NCBI GenBank assembly: GCA_000830255.1
Contig: JQIT01000007.1
Location: forward strand, 1-64,000
Origin: Sulfuricurvum sp. PC08-66
GTDB taxonomy: Bacteria; Campylobacterota; Campylobacteria; Campylobacterales; Sulfurimonadaceae
Direction of reading: 5' to 3'
Length of the DNA: 64,000 nucleotides
The notes under the pieces were generated by a model that saw only the letters and a list, made by a program, of their open reading frames with translations, was not told where the DNA came from and did not search any database. The position numbers were made by a program, and so were the translations under genes. Below are positions 28,533 through 38,486 of this stretch, one piece after another. Position 1 is the stretch's first letter, and the number at the start of each line of letters is the position of its first letter.

Positions 28533-29050
28533 GCAAATGCCGCGCGGGCGAAGGGTTCTTTTTTGCACTCTAGGATAGGGATGTAGCGTATGGCGAGGAT
28601 TTCATACTCTTTTTTGCCGCTGGGTAGCGTCACAGTAACGCTATCGCCTACCGCTTTGCCCATGAGGGCGCGTGCCATGGGTGCTTCGTAGGAGATGACG
28701 CCGCTTTGGGGTTCGCTCTCTAACACCCCAAATATTGAGAGTGTTAGGCTCTCATCGGTGTCGATATCCTCTAATTCCACAGTGGAGCCAAATGCGACAC
28801 GCTCGTGGGTGTGTTGCGCGGGGTCGATGATTTTGGCGTTTTGGAGCATCGAGGAGAGGTATTTGAGACGCTTATCGATGTGACGCAATTTCTCTTTGGC
28901 GGCGTGGTACTCGGCATTTTCGCTTCGGTCACCGTGCGCGGCGGCTATCTCTTTTTCGCGGTTGACCGCAGGCTTGATGACGGTACGCAATGTGTTGAAC
29001 TCGTCACTAATTGCGTCATAAGCTTGTAGAGTCATGGGTTGGGGTTGCAT
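28529..29050 (-). CDS. greA: Transcript cleavage factor GreA
   Basis: Rescues backtracked RNA polymerase by stimulating transcript cleavage. The N-terminal coiled-coil hairpin carries the tip acids in HGDRSENAEYHAA (about 39-51), and the C-terminal FKBP-like domain has SYEAPMARALMGKAVGD. From this ATG the protein is 173 residues; an in-frame ATG six codons upstream would run into the toxin gene's stop. Length and tip favour GreA over GreB. It lies directly downstream of a toxin-antitoxin pair on the same strand. Confidence 0.9.
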   Translation of the reverse strand: MQPQPMTLQAYDAISDEFNTLRTVIKPAVNREKEIAAAHGDRSENAEYHAAKEKLRHIDKRLKYLSSMLQNAKIIDPAQHTHERVAFGSTVELEDIDTDESLTLSIFGVLESEPQSGVISYEAPMARALMGKAVGDSVTVTLPSGKKEYEILAIRYIPILECKKEPFARAAFA

Positions 29051-29052
29051 GA

Positions 29053-29397
29053 TTATTTTTCCAAACACATAGCTAATAGCATCGCATCTAATGCCTTTGC
29101 GTCCGAAGCACTCAGCGTGCCCAAGCGTTGCAAAATGACTTCACGCTCGATGGTTGCAACGGAAGCTTTTAGAAGAGAGGGTTTGAGTAACCCTGCTACT
29201 TCCCAATCAGTGATTACGTATTCGAGTGACTCTTTTGTAGTGATTTGGCTAGAGATTGCCATGATGAGTAAAGTTTGGTGTCTGTTATTGTTATAGGCAT
29301 GAGATGAGATGACGACCGCAGGACGAGCCTTGTATTTTGAGCTACTTGCAAAAGGGAATTGAACGACAACAACATCATATTTTGAGAAATGTATCAT
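29053..29397 (-). CDS. MazF/PemK-type toxin
   Basis: A 114-residue endoribonuclease-type toxin: the N-terminal strand FSKYDVVVVQFPF, the conserved KARPAVVIS loop (catalytic Arg) and the later KASVATIE segment (catalytic Thr/Ser) fit the MazF/PemK fold. I start at the ATG 23 bases inside the antitoxin gene because family members begin at this point; a further ATG six codons upstream is possible. Co-transcribed with its antitoxin, which precedes it as is usual. Confidence 0.85.
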   Translation of the reverse strand: MIHFSKYDVVVVQFPFASSSKYKARPAVVISSHAYNNNRHQTLLIMAISSQITTKESLEYVITDWEVAGLLKPSLLKASVATIEREVILQRLGTLSASDAKALDAMLLAMCLEK

Positions 29398-29578
29398 AGT
29401 CACTGTCCGCGTCATTGTCCCAAATTTTTTGGAAGCTTTTTTGAGAGAGTTGGCTCATCTCTTTGGAGTTTTCCTGTGCTGGTACGATTTCAACACCATC
29501 TTTTTTGAAGTGTTCTAATAGCCAAAGTACCTTATCGATGATTTTGTCATTTTTGAAATGTAGCGTAACAGATTGCAT
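29375..29578 (-). CDS. Antitoxin of the MazF-type toxin
   Basis: A 67-residue acidic protein with an N-terminal beta-helix segment and the C-terminal tail FQKIWDNDADSDYD, the kind of acidic, disordered toxin-binding tail seen in many antitoxins. No family name is certain. AAGGAG 6 bases before the ATG fixes the start; the nine extra codons of the longer frame include that ribosome site. It overlaps the toxin by 23 bases. Confidence 0.78.
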   Translation of the reverse strand: MQSVTLHFKNDKIIDKVLWLLEHFKKDGVEIVPAQENSKEMSQLSQKSFQKIWDNDADSDYDTFLKI

Positions 29579-29637
29579 AGATTGCTCCTTGCGAAAGTGG
29601 GGCATTATAGCATGTATAGGGTTGCATCAATTTTCTC

Positions 29638-29886
29638 TTATTCTTCTACAAGTACCAGCTCAATCTCTTGGGCTTTTATGCGGTATATCAAGAGCAGTTC
29701 TTGCCGTATGTGGCACTCTCGACACCCTTTGAAATCTCCTGCCAAGAGGCGGTCTTTGTACTTCTTGTCCAATACTTCACCAAGTGCAAGTTTGTTGACA
29801 ATTTCAAAGAGGTGTTCTTTGTCTAAAACGGAGAGTTTCTTGTACGCTTTTTTGAATGCAGAGGTGCGAAAAATTGTGTAGCTCAT
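29638..29886 (-). CDS. YafQ-type toxin, shortened C-terminus
   Basis: RelE/YafQ-superfamily mRNA-interferase-like protein of 82 residues. The body matches the YafQ/HP0892 group: SAFKKAYKKL, the KYKDR..GDFKGCRECHI core and LLLIYRI. Family members continue with a terminal T/LGSHSxLF segment carrying the catalytic histidine; here the frame stops at VLVEE, so that residue is missing. Overlaps the antitoxin by 4 bases. Either a degenerate toxin or a variant mechanism. Confidence 0.8.
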   Translation of the reverse strand: MSYTIFRTSAFKKAYKKLSVLDKEHLFEIVNKLALGEVLDKKYKDRLLAGDFKGCRECHIRQELLLIYRIKAQEIELVLVEE

Positions 29887-30134
29887 GATTCTAAGTCAGC
29901 TTTGAGTGCTTCTGGAGAATCGAAAGATTTTCCTTTGCGTTTTGACAACTCTTTGAGCGCTTTTTCCATTCGTTTGGAGGGGACTTTGAGCTCAAAAGGA
30001 ATAGAGTAGGTCATAGCGACCTGTTTGCAAAAGAGGTTTATTCCCTCGCTCAGACTCATGCCATATTGTTTGAGCACTTCAGAGGCGATGGCTTTGGTCT
30101 CTTCATCGATGCGTACGCTCGTACTTGTTCGCAT
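29883..30134 (-). CDS. RelB/DinJ-type antitoxin
   Basis: An 83-residue ribbon-helix-helix antitoxin: the N-terminal TSTSVRIDEETK strand, GMSLSEGINLFCKQVA helix pair and IPFELKVPSK hinge are characteristic of DinJ. It neutralises the YafQ-type toxin that follows with a 4-base overlap and likely represses the operon. AGGAGAGCC before the ATG is a good ribosome site. This module lies directly upstream of the MazF-type pair, with 59 bases between them. Confidence 0.87.
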   Translation of the reverse strand: MRTSTSVRIDEETKAIASEVLKQYGMSLSEGINLFCKQVAMTYSIPFELKVPSKRMEKALKELSKRKGKSFDSPEALKADLES

Positions 30135-30196
30135 TGGCTCTCCTTTTTTGCATTATTGTATCTCAAATGCAGTGCAAACCTCTCTCGTGGCGCCTT

Positions 30197-32107
30197 TTAT
30201 CGTACAACAAGCTTGGGCACGACATGCATCGTGACACGTTTGCCCAATTCACGTTCGAGTAGCGTTTTGATGTGTTGAAACTCTCCGTTGAGGAGTTGCG
30301 AAGCACTAATCACCTCTAGCTCCAAGGTAACCGCATCAGAGGAGGAGGATTTGACGATGATGTTGTTGAGCGTTATCTCTTTGCCATCGATGTGTAGCGG
30401 TGGGAGGTGCGAGAGCTTGACGTAGTCATTGCTTTGGAGTACCAGCGAATAAAACGAAATCACAAGCGGAATGGAGATAAGTAAAAGTAGCACTCCAGAG
30501 TAGGCGATACCCTTTTTGGCTTTGTGAATGGGAGCAAATCCCAAGACGATGAAGGTAATCGAGGCGGCAAGTGTCACTCCAAAAAGGTTGGTCAAGAAGA
30601 GCAAAAAGGAGCCGTAGATCACCTCCCAATCCATCCAACCAATACCAACTCCCGTCACAGCCAATGGCGGTACGAGTGCCACTGCAATAGCGACACCTGC
30701 CAACGATTTGGCGACCTCCTCCTTGGCGTGGGCGTATGCACCTGCCATGCCTGAAAGGATGGCGACGATAAGGTCGAGGAGGTTGGGATTGAGGCGTGAG
30801 GTGATTTGGTCGGTGTGAATTTCCAAGGGCATGGTCAAAGCCATGAAGCTCGAAAAGAGCAGGGCACTGCCTATGCCTACTGCGAGGGTGGTAATACTGC
30901 TATTTATAATGGTGCCTTCATTTCGCACTATCCCCATCGAGAGCGCAATAATTGGCGACATCAAAGGTGCCAAAATCATCGCCCCAATCACCGTAGCAAT
31001 AGAGTTTTGGAAAATGCCCGTGGTCGCTAGCATCGTACTCAAAACCATCAACGTGATAAAGATGGCAGTGGGCTTGGAAGCCTCCTTGATAGCGATAAGG
31101 GTATCTTTCATATCCTCATCGCTAGCGCGTTTGAAAAGCGGTATGTTGCCTTCGATGAGGAGATTTTGGATTTCGCCCTTGGGCAGATGGACAATTTTGA
31201 TGGTTTCGGTTTCGTTGGCGTTGGCAGTATCGTTCTTTTGGGCTATTTGTTCTCGATAGGAGGTGCCAAAATGGACACGTAAGGGTGTCGATACGATGTT
31301 TAGCTCCAAGACGTCAGCGCAAAGCTTCACATCATCGAGCAGAAACTCTATGGGCTTGGGGCTCTCGATACGCAAGCTAGAGGTCGATAAAAAGCCAATG
31401 TTTTGGGGCAGACTCCCTATCCCGAAATGGTGATACAAAAAGATAACGATAAGGTGATAGAGATAGGAGACCAAGCTCAAAGGGGCAATGACAAAAGCGT
31501 TGAGTTTGCCATCATGATAGGTGTTGTTGGGGTTGAGCTTGAGGGTCGCATGAAAAGTGTAATCCTCTAGGATAAGCATCCCACTAGCGGCTGTCTGGAT
31601 GACTCTCTCTTTTGCGGTTTGGAGGGTGAAGACCTGATAGTGCAAATCGTGCAGGTTGGCGATGAAATTGTTGAGCGCTTGCCACAAGGTAAGCGTCGAG
31701 GTACGGTGGAGATTTTGGACATTGCCCAGTGAGAGACGCTTGTAGACGGGGGTGCCGTTGCAAAGTAGTTTTTCGTCTTGTGTGCGAAGTGTCTCATCGA
31801 GTGCATCGGTGAGGGCATCCGCAATGTTTTTTTGAATACCGTAACGTTTTTGCATGATGGGTGCTTGCGGATGGGGCAAGAGCGCCACATCGAGCGAGGT
31901 CATGTAGTGCGTAGCAAAAAAGGCTTTGGTTGCATTATCGTCGAGGTAGAGCAAAAAGAGTGCATCCTCTGCGCTTGGTAGAGGCAGCGTAGAGAGATGT
32001 GGCACCACCGCGAGGGAGGTGCGCGAGGCAATCTCAGTAGAGAGTTTCTCTACTATCTCAAGGCGCGACGTTTGCTCATCGATGAGAAGGTAGAGAGTTT
32101 TGTACAT
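30197..32107 (-). CDS. DUF389 membrane protein with DAGK-like N-terminal region
   Basis: A 636-residue protein in two parts. Residues about 1-290 resemble a diacylglycerol/lipid kinase fold: a PNNTYHDGKLNAFVI segment like the kinase C-terminal sandwich and a final LNIVSTPLRVHFG strand, but the N-terminal nucleotide-binding GGDGT motif is not present. Residues about 340-560 form seven hydrophobic helices of DUF389 (TIGR00341), including VIGAMILAPLMSPI and VALVPPLAVTGVG. Role unknown. It follows acs with a 9-base gap, so it may be carried on the acetate transcript. Confidence 0.8.
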   Translation of the reverse strand: MYKTLYLLIDEQTSRLEIVEKLSTEIASRTSLAVVPHLSTLPLPSAEDALFLLYLDDNATKAFFATHYMTSLDVALLPHPQAPIMQKRYGIQKNIADALTDALDETLRTQDEKLLCNGTPVYKRLSLGNVQNLHRTSTLTLWQALNNFIANLHDLHYQVFTLQTAKERVIQTAASGMLILEDYTFHATLKLNPNNTYHDGKLNAFVIAPLSLVSYLYHLIVIFLYHHFGIGSLPQNIGFLSTSSLRIESPKPIEFLLDDVKLCADVLELNIVSTPLRVHFGTSYREQIAQKNDTANANETETIKIVHLPKGEIQNLLIEGNIPLFKRASDEDMKDTLIAIKEASKPTAIFITLMVLSTMLATTGIFQNSIATVIGAMILAPLMSPIIALSMGIVRNEGTIINSSITTLAVGIGSALLFSSFMALTMPLEIHTDQITSRLNPNLLDLIVAILSGMAGAYAHAKEEVAKSLAGVAIAVALVPPLAVTGVGIGWMDWEVIYGSFLLFLTNLFGVTLAASITFIVLGFAPIHKAKKGIAYSGVLLLLISIPLVISFYSLVLQSNDYVKLSHLPPLHIDGKEITLNNIIVKSSSSDAVTLELEVISASQLLNGEFQHIKTLLERELGKRVTMHVVPKLVVR

Positions 32108-32116
32108 CTGCTTTTG

Positions 32117-34084
32117 TTACCCCTTCACCTTTTTCTCGATGGTCGCTACGATGCTTGGGTCTTCAAGCGTAGAGATATCTTGGGTGATCGCTTCACCTTT
32201 GGCGATAGAGCGTAGGATGCGGCGCATGATTTTGCCAGAGCGGGTTTTGGGCAATCCAGGGACGAAGACGATGTCATCACACAGTGCGATATTGCCTATC
32301 TCTTTTTGGATGACTTTGTTAATCTCCTTGACCATTTCGACCTCTTCGCCCATCGTATCTTCACCTTTGAGCACGATATAGGCGAAGATAGATTCACCCT
32401 TGATATCGTGTGGGCGACCTACGACGGCGACCTCTGCGACGTTGGGGTGTTTTTTGCAGGCGGCTTCTACTTCAGCCGTGCCCATGCGGTGACCTGAGAC
32501 GTTGATGACATCATCGACGCGACCTGTGATGGTGATGTAGCCATCTTCGTCGTAGTTGGCGCCGTCACCTGTGAAGTAAACCCCTTTGCCATTTTGTTTG
32601 ACATCGCCAAAATAGGATTTGACAAAGCGCTCTGGATCGCCCCAAATACCGCGAATCATCGATGGCCACGGACGTGTGATACACATATAGCCGCTCTCAC
32701 CCGCGCCCACTTTTTCACCCGTCATGGGGTCAAGAATCTCACCGATGATACCTGGTAGTGGCAAGGTCGCGCAGGCAGGTTTGATAGGCGTAGCACCAGG
32801 CAGTGGTGATACGACGTGTCCGCCTGTTTCGGTTTGCCAATAGGTATCGACAATCGCGCATTTACTGCCACCGACTGCTTCGTAGTACCATTTCCATGCA
32901 GGTGGGTCGATAGGCTCGCCTACGGTACCAAGGACTTTGAGGCTTGAGAGGTCATATTTGGCAGGCTCATTTTCGCCTGTTTTGTGCAGTACACGAATCG
33001 CTGTAGGTGCGGTATAAAATTGGTTGATTTTGTACTCTTCGACCATCTTCCATGGGCGACCCGCATCAGGATAGGTAGGCACGCCCTCGAACATAATCGT
33101 CGTAGCTCCCATCGCCAACGGTCCATAGACGATATAGGTATGCCCTGTAATCCAGCCTACGTCCGCTGTACACCAATAGGTGTCGTTCTCTTTGACGTCA
33201 AATACCCACTCCATCGTCATTTGCGCCCAGAGGATGTAGCCAGCGCTGTTGTGTTGGACGCCTTTGGGTTTGCCTGTAGAGCCTGAAGTGTAGAGCAAGA
33301 AGAGTGGCTCTTCGCTTTGCATCGGTGTAGGCTCACACACAGGGCTTTGAGAGACGACCAGCTCATTGTAGGAGTAGTCGCGTCCGCCTACCCATGTGAC
33401 ATCTTCGAAGTTGCGTTGGACGACGAGCACTTTTTGGACACTGGCAGCACCCACAGAGAGTGCCTCATCGACGACGTTTTTGAGCATGTAGGGTTTGGAT
33501 TTGCGGTAGGCACCATCGGCGGTGATGACCAATTTAGCTTGTGCATCTTCGATACGGTCTTTGAGTGCTTCAGCAGAGAATCCACCAAAAACGATAGAGT
33601 GAATCGCACCGATACGCGCGCACGCCAACATCGCATAGGCGGCTTCAGGAATCATCGGCATATAGATGACGACACGGTCACCTTTTTGGACATTGAACTC
33701 GTTTTTGAGGAGGTTGGCGAAGCGATTAACGTTGTAATAGAGTTCGAGATAAGTGATGATTTGTTTGTCGCCACGGTCACCCTCGAAGATGATAGCGGCT
33801 TTGTTTTTGCGGCTATCGAGGTGTCTATCGATACATTGGACAGAGACGTTGAGTTCTCCGCCGTCGAACCATCGATAGAAAGGGGCTTTGGATTCGTCTA
33901 GGACTTTGGTAAAGGGTTTGGACCATGTTAGCTTCTCGCGTGCGAAGTGTCCCCAAAAGCCTTCGTAATCTTCGTGTGCCCACTGTTGCAGGTCGTTGTA
34001 TTCACACATATTTTTGATACGTGCCTCTTTGGCAAAGGCGCGATTGGGTTGGAAGATAGGTTTGGATTGTGCGGGTGTAGTCAT
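32117..34084 (-). CDS. acs: Acetyl-CoA synthetase Acs
   Basis: Activates acetate with ATP and CoA through acetyl-AMP. The 655-residue protein has the N-terminal ACS segment, the P-loop-like [11 protein letters not shown] (near 267-277), the adenylate-binding YWQTETGG and the C-terminal lysine in [11 protein letters not shown], the usual site of regulatory acetylation. It is the last catalytic gene of an operon that also encodes a porin, an acetate permease and a cyclic-nucleotide/CBS protein; the start overlaps the exonuclease stop by 4 bases. Confidence 0.97.
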   Translation of the reverse strand: MTTPAQSKPIFQPNRAFAKEARIKNMCEYNDLQQWAHEDYEGFWGHFAREKLTWSKPFTKVLDESKAPFYRWFDGGELNVSVQCIDRHLDSRKNKAAIIFEGDRGDKQIITYLELYYNVNRFANLLKNEFNVQKGDRVVIYMPMIPEAAYAMLACARIGAIHSIVFGGFSAEALKDRIEDAQAKLVITADGAYRKSKPYMLKNVVDEALSVGAASVQKVLVVQRNFEDVTWVGGRDYSYNELVVSQSPVCEPTPMQSEEPLFLLYTSGSTGKPKGVQHNSAGYILWAQMTMEWVFDVKENDTYWCTADVGWITGHTYIVYGPLAMGATTIMFEGVPTYPDAGRPWKMVEEYKINQFYTAPTAIRVLHKTGENEPAKYDLSSLKVLGTVGEPIDPPAWKWYYEAVGGSKCAIVDTYWQTETGGHVVSPLPGATPIKPACATLPLPGIIGEILDPMTGEKVGAGESGYMCITRPWPSMIRGIWGDPERFVKSYFGDVKQNGKGVYFTGDGANYDEDGYITITGRVDDVINVSGHRMGTAEVEAACKKHPNVAEVAVVGRPHDIKGESIFAYIVLKGEDTMGEEVEMVKEINKVIQKEIGNIALCDDIVFVPGLPKTRSGKIMRRILRSIAKGEAITQDISTLEDPSIVATIEKKVKG

Positions 34085-34701
34085 GAGTTTTCCTTTGTAA
34101 GTTTGAGATAAATCATAGCAGTCATGATAGCATCATTGACTGCATTGTGTTGCCCCATATTGGGGATTCCGCAGGTTTTAAGCAAGGTTTCAAAACGCAA
34201 ATCGATATGCCCTTGCGGGATGAATTGCTGCTGTTTGTCGTAGTAAATTTCAGAGACCTCTATCATGGGATTGCAGAGTTTGGCGCCCAAATAGGGGAGC
34301 ATGAGCGCATTTATCATCGCTACATCAAACTCCAGATAGTAGCCCACGAGTGGTCGAGAGCCGATGAAACGCAAAAACGCCTCGAGCGCCGTATGGGCAT
34401 CGACACCATCGCGTGTATCCATAGGGCGAATGCCGTGTAGGGTGACCGCCTTGGTATCCATAGTGTTTGGGGTGTCGATGAGCACTTCGAAAGTCTGAGA
34501 GGTCAAAATTTTGTTGCCCTTGATTTTGACCGCTCCGATGGAGAGAATGCTATCTCTTTTGGTATCGAGTCCTGTGGTTTCGGTATCGAAGACGACCATC
34601 TCCTCCTCGATAGGCGCATTAAACAAAAAGCTAAAGCGTGCATCGTTGAGACGACGTTTTTGACGCGCACACTGCCACGCTCTATACCATTTGCGCCACA
34701 T
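34081..34701 (-). CDS. DEDDh 3'-5' exonuclease (DnaQ-like)
   Basis: A 206-residue exonuclease of the DNA polymerase III epsilon superfamily: ExoI motif [11 protein letters not shown] (about 36-46), ExoII around [13 protein letters not shown] and ExoIII HNAVNDA with the catalytic His and Asp. A basic N-terminal helix of about 30 residues precedes the domain. Found next to ActP and the CBS/nucleotidyltransferase protein in many proteobacteria, so a link with that signalling protein rather than chromosomal proofreading is likely. Begins right after the CBS gene's stop. Confidence 0.85.
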   Translation of the reverse strand: MWRKWYRAWQCARQKRRLNDARFSFLFNAPIEEEMVVFDTETTGLDTKRDSILSIGAVKIKGNKILTSQTFEVLIDTPNTMDTKAVTLHGIRPMDTRDGVDAHTALEAFLRFIGSRPLVGYYLEFDVAMINALMLPYLGAKLCNPMIEVSEIYYDKQQQFIPQGHIDLRFETLLKTCGIPNMGQHNAVNDAIMTAMIYLKLTKENS

Positions 34702-36486
34702 TTAGCCCACCATATTGAGATGGAAGTGATAGCGCATGAACGCCTTGAAGGTATTGACCACTTTGAAGGCATCCTTGAGTAGATCACGCTCGATTTTCGA
34801 AAGCGTGCGTACATCGGGGTGCGCATCGTGTAGGCGAAACGAAGAGAGCGTATCGAATGCCTCGATAAGCTCCGAGGCGAACATTTTGTCAAAAACTCCC
34901 ATGTTGTTGAGCGCTTTGATACGCTCGATGGTGTTGGTAGGCTCGATGTGGTGTTGCAGTGCCAAGGTGCGCACGCCATGCACGAGGGCGAAGATGCCCC
35001 CTTTTTTGATATCGATACGGTGGTTACTCTCCTTGGAAGCGACCAATCCCCACAGTGTCGAGAGCGGCGTATCGAAGTAGAGCACCGCTTTTGCCATGTG
35101 GGCTAGTACATCATCCCGCGCCTCGAAAGTGTGCGCTAGATGCATGCCTAACTCTTTTGTCAGCGTCGCTTCTCCCGCCACGTGGTGCGCATCGGTTAGG
35201 ATGCTTAAACGTTGCAAATCCTCTTCGCGCATACTGCTCACCCATGTTTGCACGGCACTTTTGTAGTGACTTAGCGGCATACACCACGCAGGATTGGATG
35301 CCATGACTTCGCCTGCACACAGCGGAAAACCGACCTTGACCATCGCCTCGGTGAAGGCTTGCATCGCTTCGAGAAAAGGTGCGGTATCTTGCCCCTCTTC
35401 GATAATGAGTGCATTGTCTTGGTCGGTTTTGGCGATTTGCTCCCCTCTGCCTTCGCTGCCCATGACGATGAGTGCACAGTGCGCACGCAACGCTTGGGGG
35501 ACGACGATTTCGAAGATTTTGGCGTAGAGTTTGGCATTGAGCGTGGTGACCATTTTGCTGATGTAGCGTACCTTGACCCCTTTGGCTTGGAGTGCCACGA
35601 TGAGGTGGTGTAGATCGCCTTGGAGTGCTACGACATCTTCGATAGTGCGCGCTTGGTTGATTTGTACGGCGACCAGATGGGAGTGATTGGCGAAGTAGCT
35701 AAGCAAATCGATCTGCTCCAATACCCCGATGATGCGCTCCTCTTGGGTGATGACGATACGCTTGATGTTGTGGTGGGTCATCGTCAAGAGCGCATTGAAT
35801 AAAAAGTCGTGGCTCTCAAGCGTCACCAACGTCGGCGTGTGAATCTTTTCTACTGCTTCATCGACACTGTGCTCACCCAAGAGCAGATGGCGGCGTAGAT
35901 TGGTATCGGTGATGATGCCGTAGTGCTGTTCATGCTGGGTCAGGATGACGCTCGCACCCATACTCTCCATACGCTCCAACGCTTGGCGTATCGAAACTCC
36001 ATGTGGCACGATGCAGAGAGGGTGCAAGAAAATATCGCTGATACGTGCCATCACAAAAGGAGTAAGTTCGCTTTGGGTGGCGTAGGCTTTGAGCTGTTGG
36101 TGGCGCGAGACAAAATCCTGCAAAAAGTAGCTCTGAAACGCCTTGTCTTGCAGCAGTTCGAGGAAATCCTCTTTGGTAATTTCGTAGCAGATAAGCTCCT
36201 CGCTCACCACAAATCGCCCCGTCGTCTTGCCATAGATGAGCGCATTGGCATCGAAGCTATCGCTAGCGCCGTAGATATTGAGCAACTCCTCATCGACATA
36301 CTCACTCACCATGCCCTTGATAATGATATAAAAGGCAATAGAGGGGAGTGTAGGAGAGATGAGGAGGGTATCTTTGGGGTAATAAGCGATGTCGATTTTG
36401 GGCATGAGGCTATCGAGCGCCTCCTTTTGCATCGCTGCAAAAGGGTGAATCGACTCGATGAGCTTACGCTGATCCAAGATGCTCAT
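34702..36486 (-). CDS. cNMP-binding/CBS/DUF294 nucleotidyltransferase-like signalling protein
   Basis: A 594-residue soluble regulator with a cyclic-nucleotide-binding-like domain (about 5-130), a CBS pair (about 150-270), a nucleotidyltransferase-like domain with MGSEGRGEQ and TDQDNALI (about 345-365) and a C-terminal DUF294 helical domain (about 450-590). The glycine-serine and Asp motifs resemble GlnD-type uridylyltransferases. Partners of this architecture sit beside acetate permease genes in many bacteria and are thought to control them; the target is not known. It is three bases from the end of actP. Confidence 0.9.
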   Translation of the reverse strand: MSILDQRKLIESIHPFAAMQKEALDSLMPKIDIAYYPKDTLLISPTLPSIAFYIIIKGMVSEYVDEELLNIYGASDSFDANALIYGKTTGRFVVSEELICYEITKEDFLELLQDKAFQSYFLQDFVSRHQQLKAYATQSELTPFVMARISDIFLHPLCIVPHGVSIRQALERMESMGASVILTQHEQHYGIITDTNLRRHLLLGEHSVDEAVEKIHTPTLVTLESHDFLFNALLTMTHHNIKRIVITQEERIIGVLEQIDLLSYFANHSHLVAVQINQARTIEDVVALQGDLHHLIVALQAKGVKVRYISKMVTTLNAKLYAKIFEIVVPQALRAHCALIVMGSEGRGEQIAKTDQDNALIIEEGQDTAPFLEAMQAFTEAMVKVGFPLCAGEVMASNPAWCMPLSHYKSAVQTWVSSMREEDLQRLSILTDAHHVAGEATLTKELGMHLAHTFEARDDVLAHMAKAVLYFDTPLSTLWGLVASKESNHRIDIKKGGIFALVHGVRTLALQHHIEPTNTIERIKALNNMGVFDKMFASELIEAFDTLSSFRLHDAHPDVRTLSKIERDLLKDAFKVVNTFKAFMRYHFHLNMVG

Positions 36487-36489
36487 GGT

Positions 36490-38160
36490 TTAGTGACTAA
36501 TGGCGCCATCAGCCCCGATGCCTGTTTGGGCACGGATATATTGCGCGTCAAATTTGGCTTGCTCCTCTTGTGCACTCGCACTTTTGTCCGTAATAGAGAA
36601 GAACCATGTCGCGACAAACGCTACGGTGACAGAGAAGAGAGCAGGGTATTTGTAGGGGAAAATCGCCTCAGCATTACCCATGATATCTACCCAAATAACT
36701 GGACTCAAAATCACGAGAATGACCGCTGTAGCAAGCCCTAGTGAACCACCTACGACGGCACCACGAGTAGTGAGTTTTCTCCAATACATCGAGAGGAAAA
36801 GGATAGGGAAGTTCGCCGATGCCGCAATAGCAAAAGCCAAACCTACGACAAACGCGATATTTTGTTTTTCAAATAGGATTCCCACGATAATAGCAATAAT
36901 GCCTAGTCCTACGGTAGCCATTTTGGAGACTTTCATCTCTTTCATGGAGTCTACTTTGCCTTTTTTGAAGACGCTAGCATAGAGGTCGTGGCTGATGGCT
37001 GAAGCACCTGCGAGGGTCAGACCCGATACGACCGCCAAAATCGTCGCAAATGCTACGGCTGAGATGAAGCCTAGGAAGAAGTCGCCGCCTACCGCGTGGC
37101 TGAGGTGTACTGCCGCCATATTGCTACCACCCAAGATAGGTGAACCACCGCTAATAGCGTGTTTTGCCATATCAAGATACGCAGGGTTTTGGAATACCAT
37201 GACAATAGCCCCAAATCCGATGATAAAGGTCAATATATAAAAATACCCAATAAATCCTGTCGCATAAAAGACCGATTTGCGCGCTTCCTTAGCATCGCTG
37301 ACGGTAAAAAAGCGCATAAGGATATGAGGCAAACCTGCTGTACCAAACATCAGCGCAATCGCCAACGAAATCGCCGAAATAGGGTCAGAGACCAATCCAC
37401 CAGGGCTCATAATAGCTTCGCCTTTAAGCTCTACCGCATGGGTGAAGAGTGAGCCGAAGCTAAAGTCGTAGTGCGCCATGACCGCAATCGCCATGAACGT
37501 CGCACCTGAGAGCAACAAAAAGGCTTTGATAATTTGTACCCATGTGGTAGCCAACATTCCCCCGAAGGTGACGTACAAAATCATCAATACACCGACCAAG
37601 ATGACAGCAATTTCATACGAAAGCCCAAAAAGTAGCTCGATAAGCTTACCAGCACCCACCATTTGTGCGATGAGATAGAGTACCACCGTCGCGATAGAAC
37701 CTGCCGCCGCAAAAGAGCGAATAGGCGTTTGACTCAATCGATACGATGCGACATCGGCGAAGGTATATTTACCAAGGTTTCGCAACGGCTCTGCAATGAG
37801 GAACAATATCAGAGGCCACCCCACCAAGAAACCAATCGAGTAGATGAGTCCATCGAAGCCTTTCATATAGACAAGCCCAGAAATCCCCAAAAACGAAGCC
37901 GCAGACATATAATCACCTGCGATAGCCATACCGTTTTGGAAACCTGTGATACCACCACCTGCGGTGTAGAAATCTTTGGCACTTTTGGTACGTTTGGCCG
38001 CCCAATAGGTGATACCCAAGGTAGCCCCTACGAAGACCAAAAACATTACGATAGCGGAGATGTTGAGCGGTTGTTTGTCTACCTCACCTGAGATAGCATC
38101 CGCCCCAAAGAGCAGTGCCACGCCAGCAGTCAATAGCAAAAAGAGTATGCGTAGATTCAT
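36490..38160 (-). CDS. actP: Cation/acetate symporter ActP
   Basis: Sodium:solute symporter family permease of 556 residues with about 13 hydrophobic helices; the segment [25 protein letters not shown] (here given only as the span near residues 67-91) is typical of ActP. Takes up acetate and related short monocarboxylates across the inner membrane. ATG overlaps the DUF485 stop by 4 bases, the usual YjcH-ActP coupling. Confidence 0.94.
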   Translation of the reverse strand: MNLRILFLLLTAGVALLFGADAISGEVDKQPLNISAIVMFLVFVGATLGITYWAAKRTKSAKDFYTAGGGITGFQNGMAIAGDYMSAASFLGISGLVYMKGFDGLIYSIGFLVGWPLILFLIAEPLRNLGKYTFADVASYRLSQTPIRSFAAAGSIATVVLYLIAQMVGAGKLIELLFGLSYEIAVILVGVLMILYVTFGGMLATTWVQIIKAFLLLSGATFMAIAVMAHYDFSFGSLFTHAVELKGEAIMSPGGLVSDPISAISLAIALMFGTAGLPHILMRFFTVSDAKEARKSVFYATGFIGYFYILTFIIGFGAIVMVFQNPAYLDMAKHAISGGSPILGGSNMAAVHLSHAVGGDFFLGFISAVAFATILAVVSGLTLAGASAISHDLYASVFKKGKVDSMKEMKVSKMATVGLGIIAIIVGILFEKQNIAFVVGLAFAIAASANFPILFLSMYWRKLTTRGAVVGGSLGLATAVILVILSPVIWVDIMGNAEAIFPYKYPALFSVTVAFVATWFFSITDKSASAQEEQAKFDAQYIRAQTGIGADGAISH

Positions 38161-38474
38161 AGTGCGTCCTTGAATTTGGCTTTGATTTTGTTGTTGAGCG
38201 CGTCAAATTCACCGTTGGCTCTACGGGTATAGATGCCTGTAATGACGATGGCAAAAAAGATGACGAACATTCCTATGGGGATACCTATCGAGGTGACAGA
38301 ATCCGAGGAGATGCGTGTACCCAAAAAGGTAGGGTCAAAGGCGATGACCAAGATGAAGGCGAAATAGACCACCAACATCGAAATCGAGAGCCAAATGGCA
38401 AACGAAGTGCGTGTTTTGACCAAGGCTTGGTAGTCAGGGTCGTTTTTGATACGTTCGATAGTGTCGAGATTCAC
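38157..38474 (-). CDS. DUF485 membrane protein (YjcH-like)
   Basis: A 105-residue protein with two hydrophobic helices (about 28-50 and 63-85) and the conserved N-terminal [11 protein letters not shown] segment of DUF485. This family is almost always the small partner upstream of ActP, presumably a helper subunit. GTG start preceded by GGAGC. It follows the porin gene by 12 bases. Confidence 0.92.
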   Translation of the reverse strand: MNLDTIERIKNDPDYQALVKTRTSFAIWLSISMLVVYFAFILVIAFDPTFLGTRISSDSVTSIGIPIGMFVIFFAIVITGIYTRRANGEFDALNNKIKAKFKDAL

Positions 38475-38486
38475 GTGTAGCTCCTT

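Noticed and set aside
35923-36741. 272-codon plus-strand frame across the CBS protein and actP
   Set aside because: Spans two certain genes on the other strand; charged, patternless translation.
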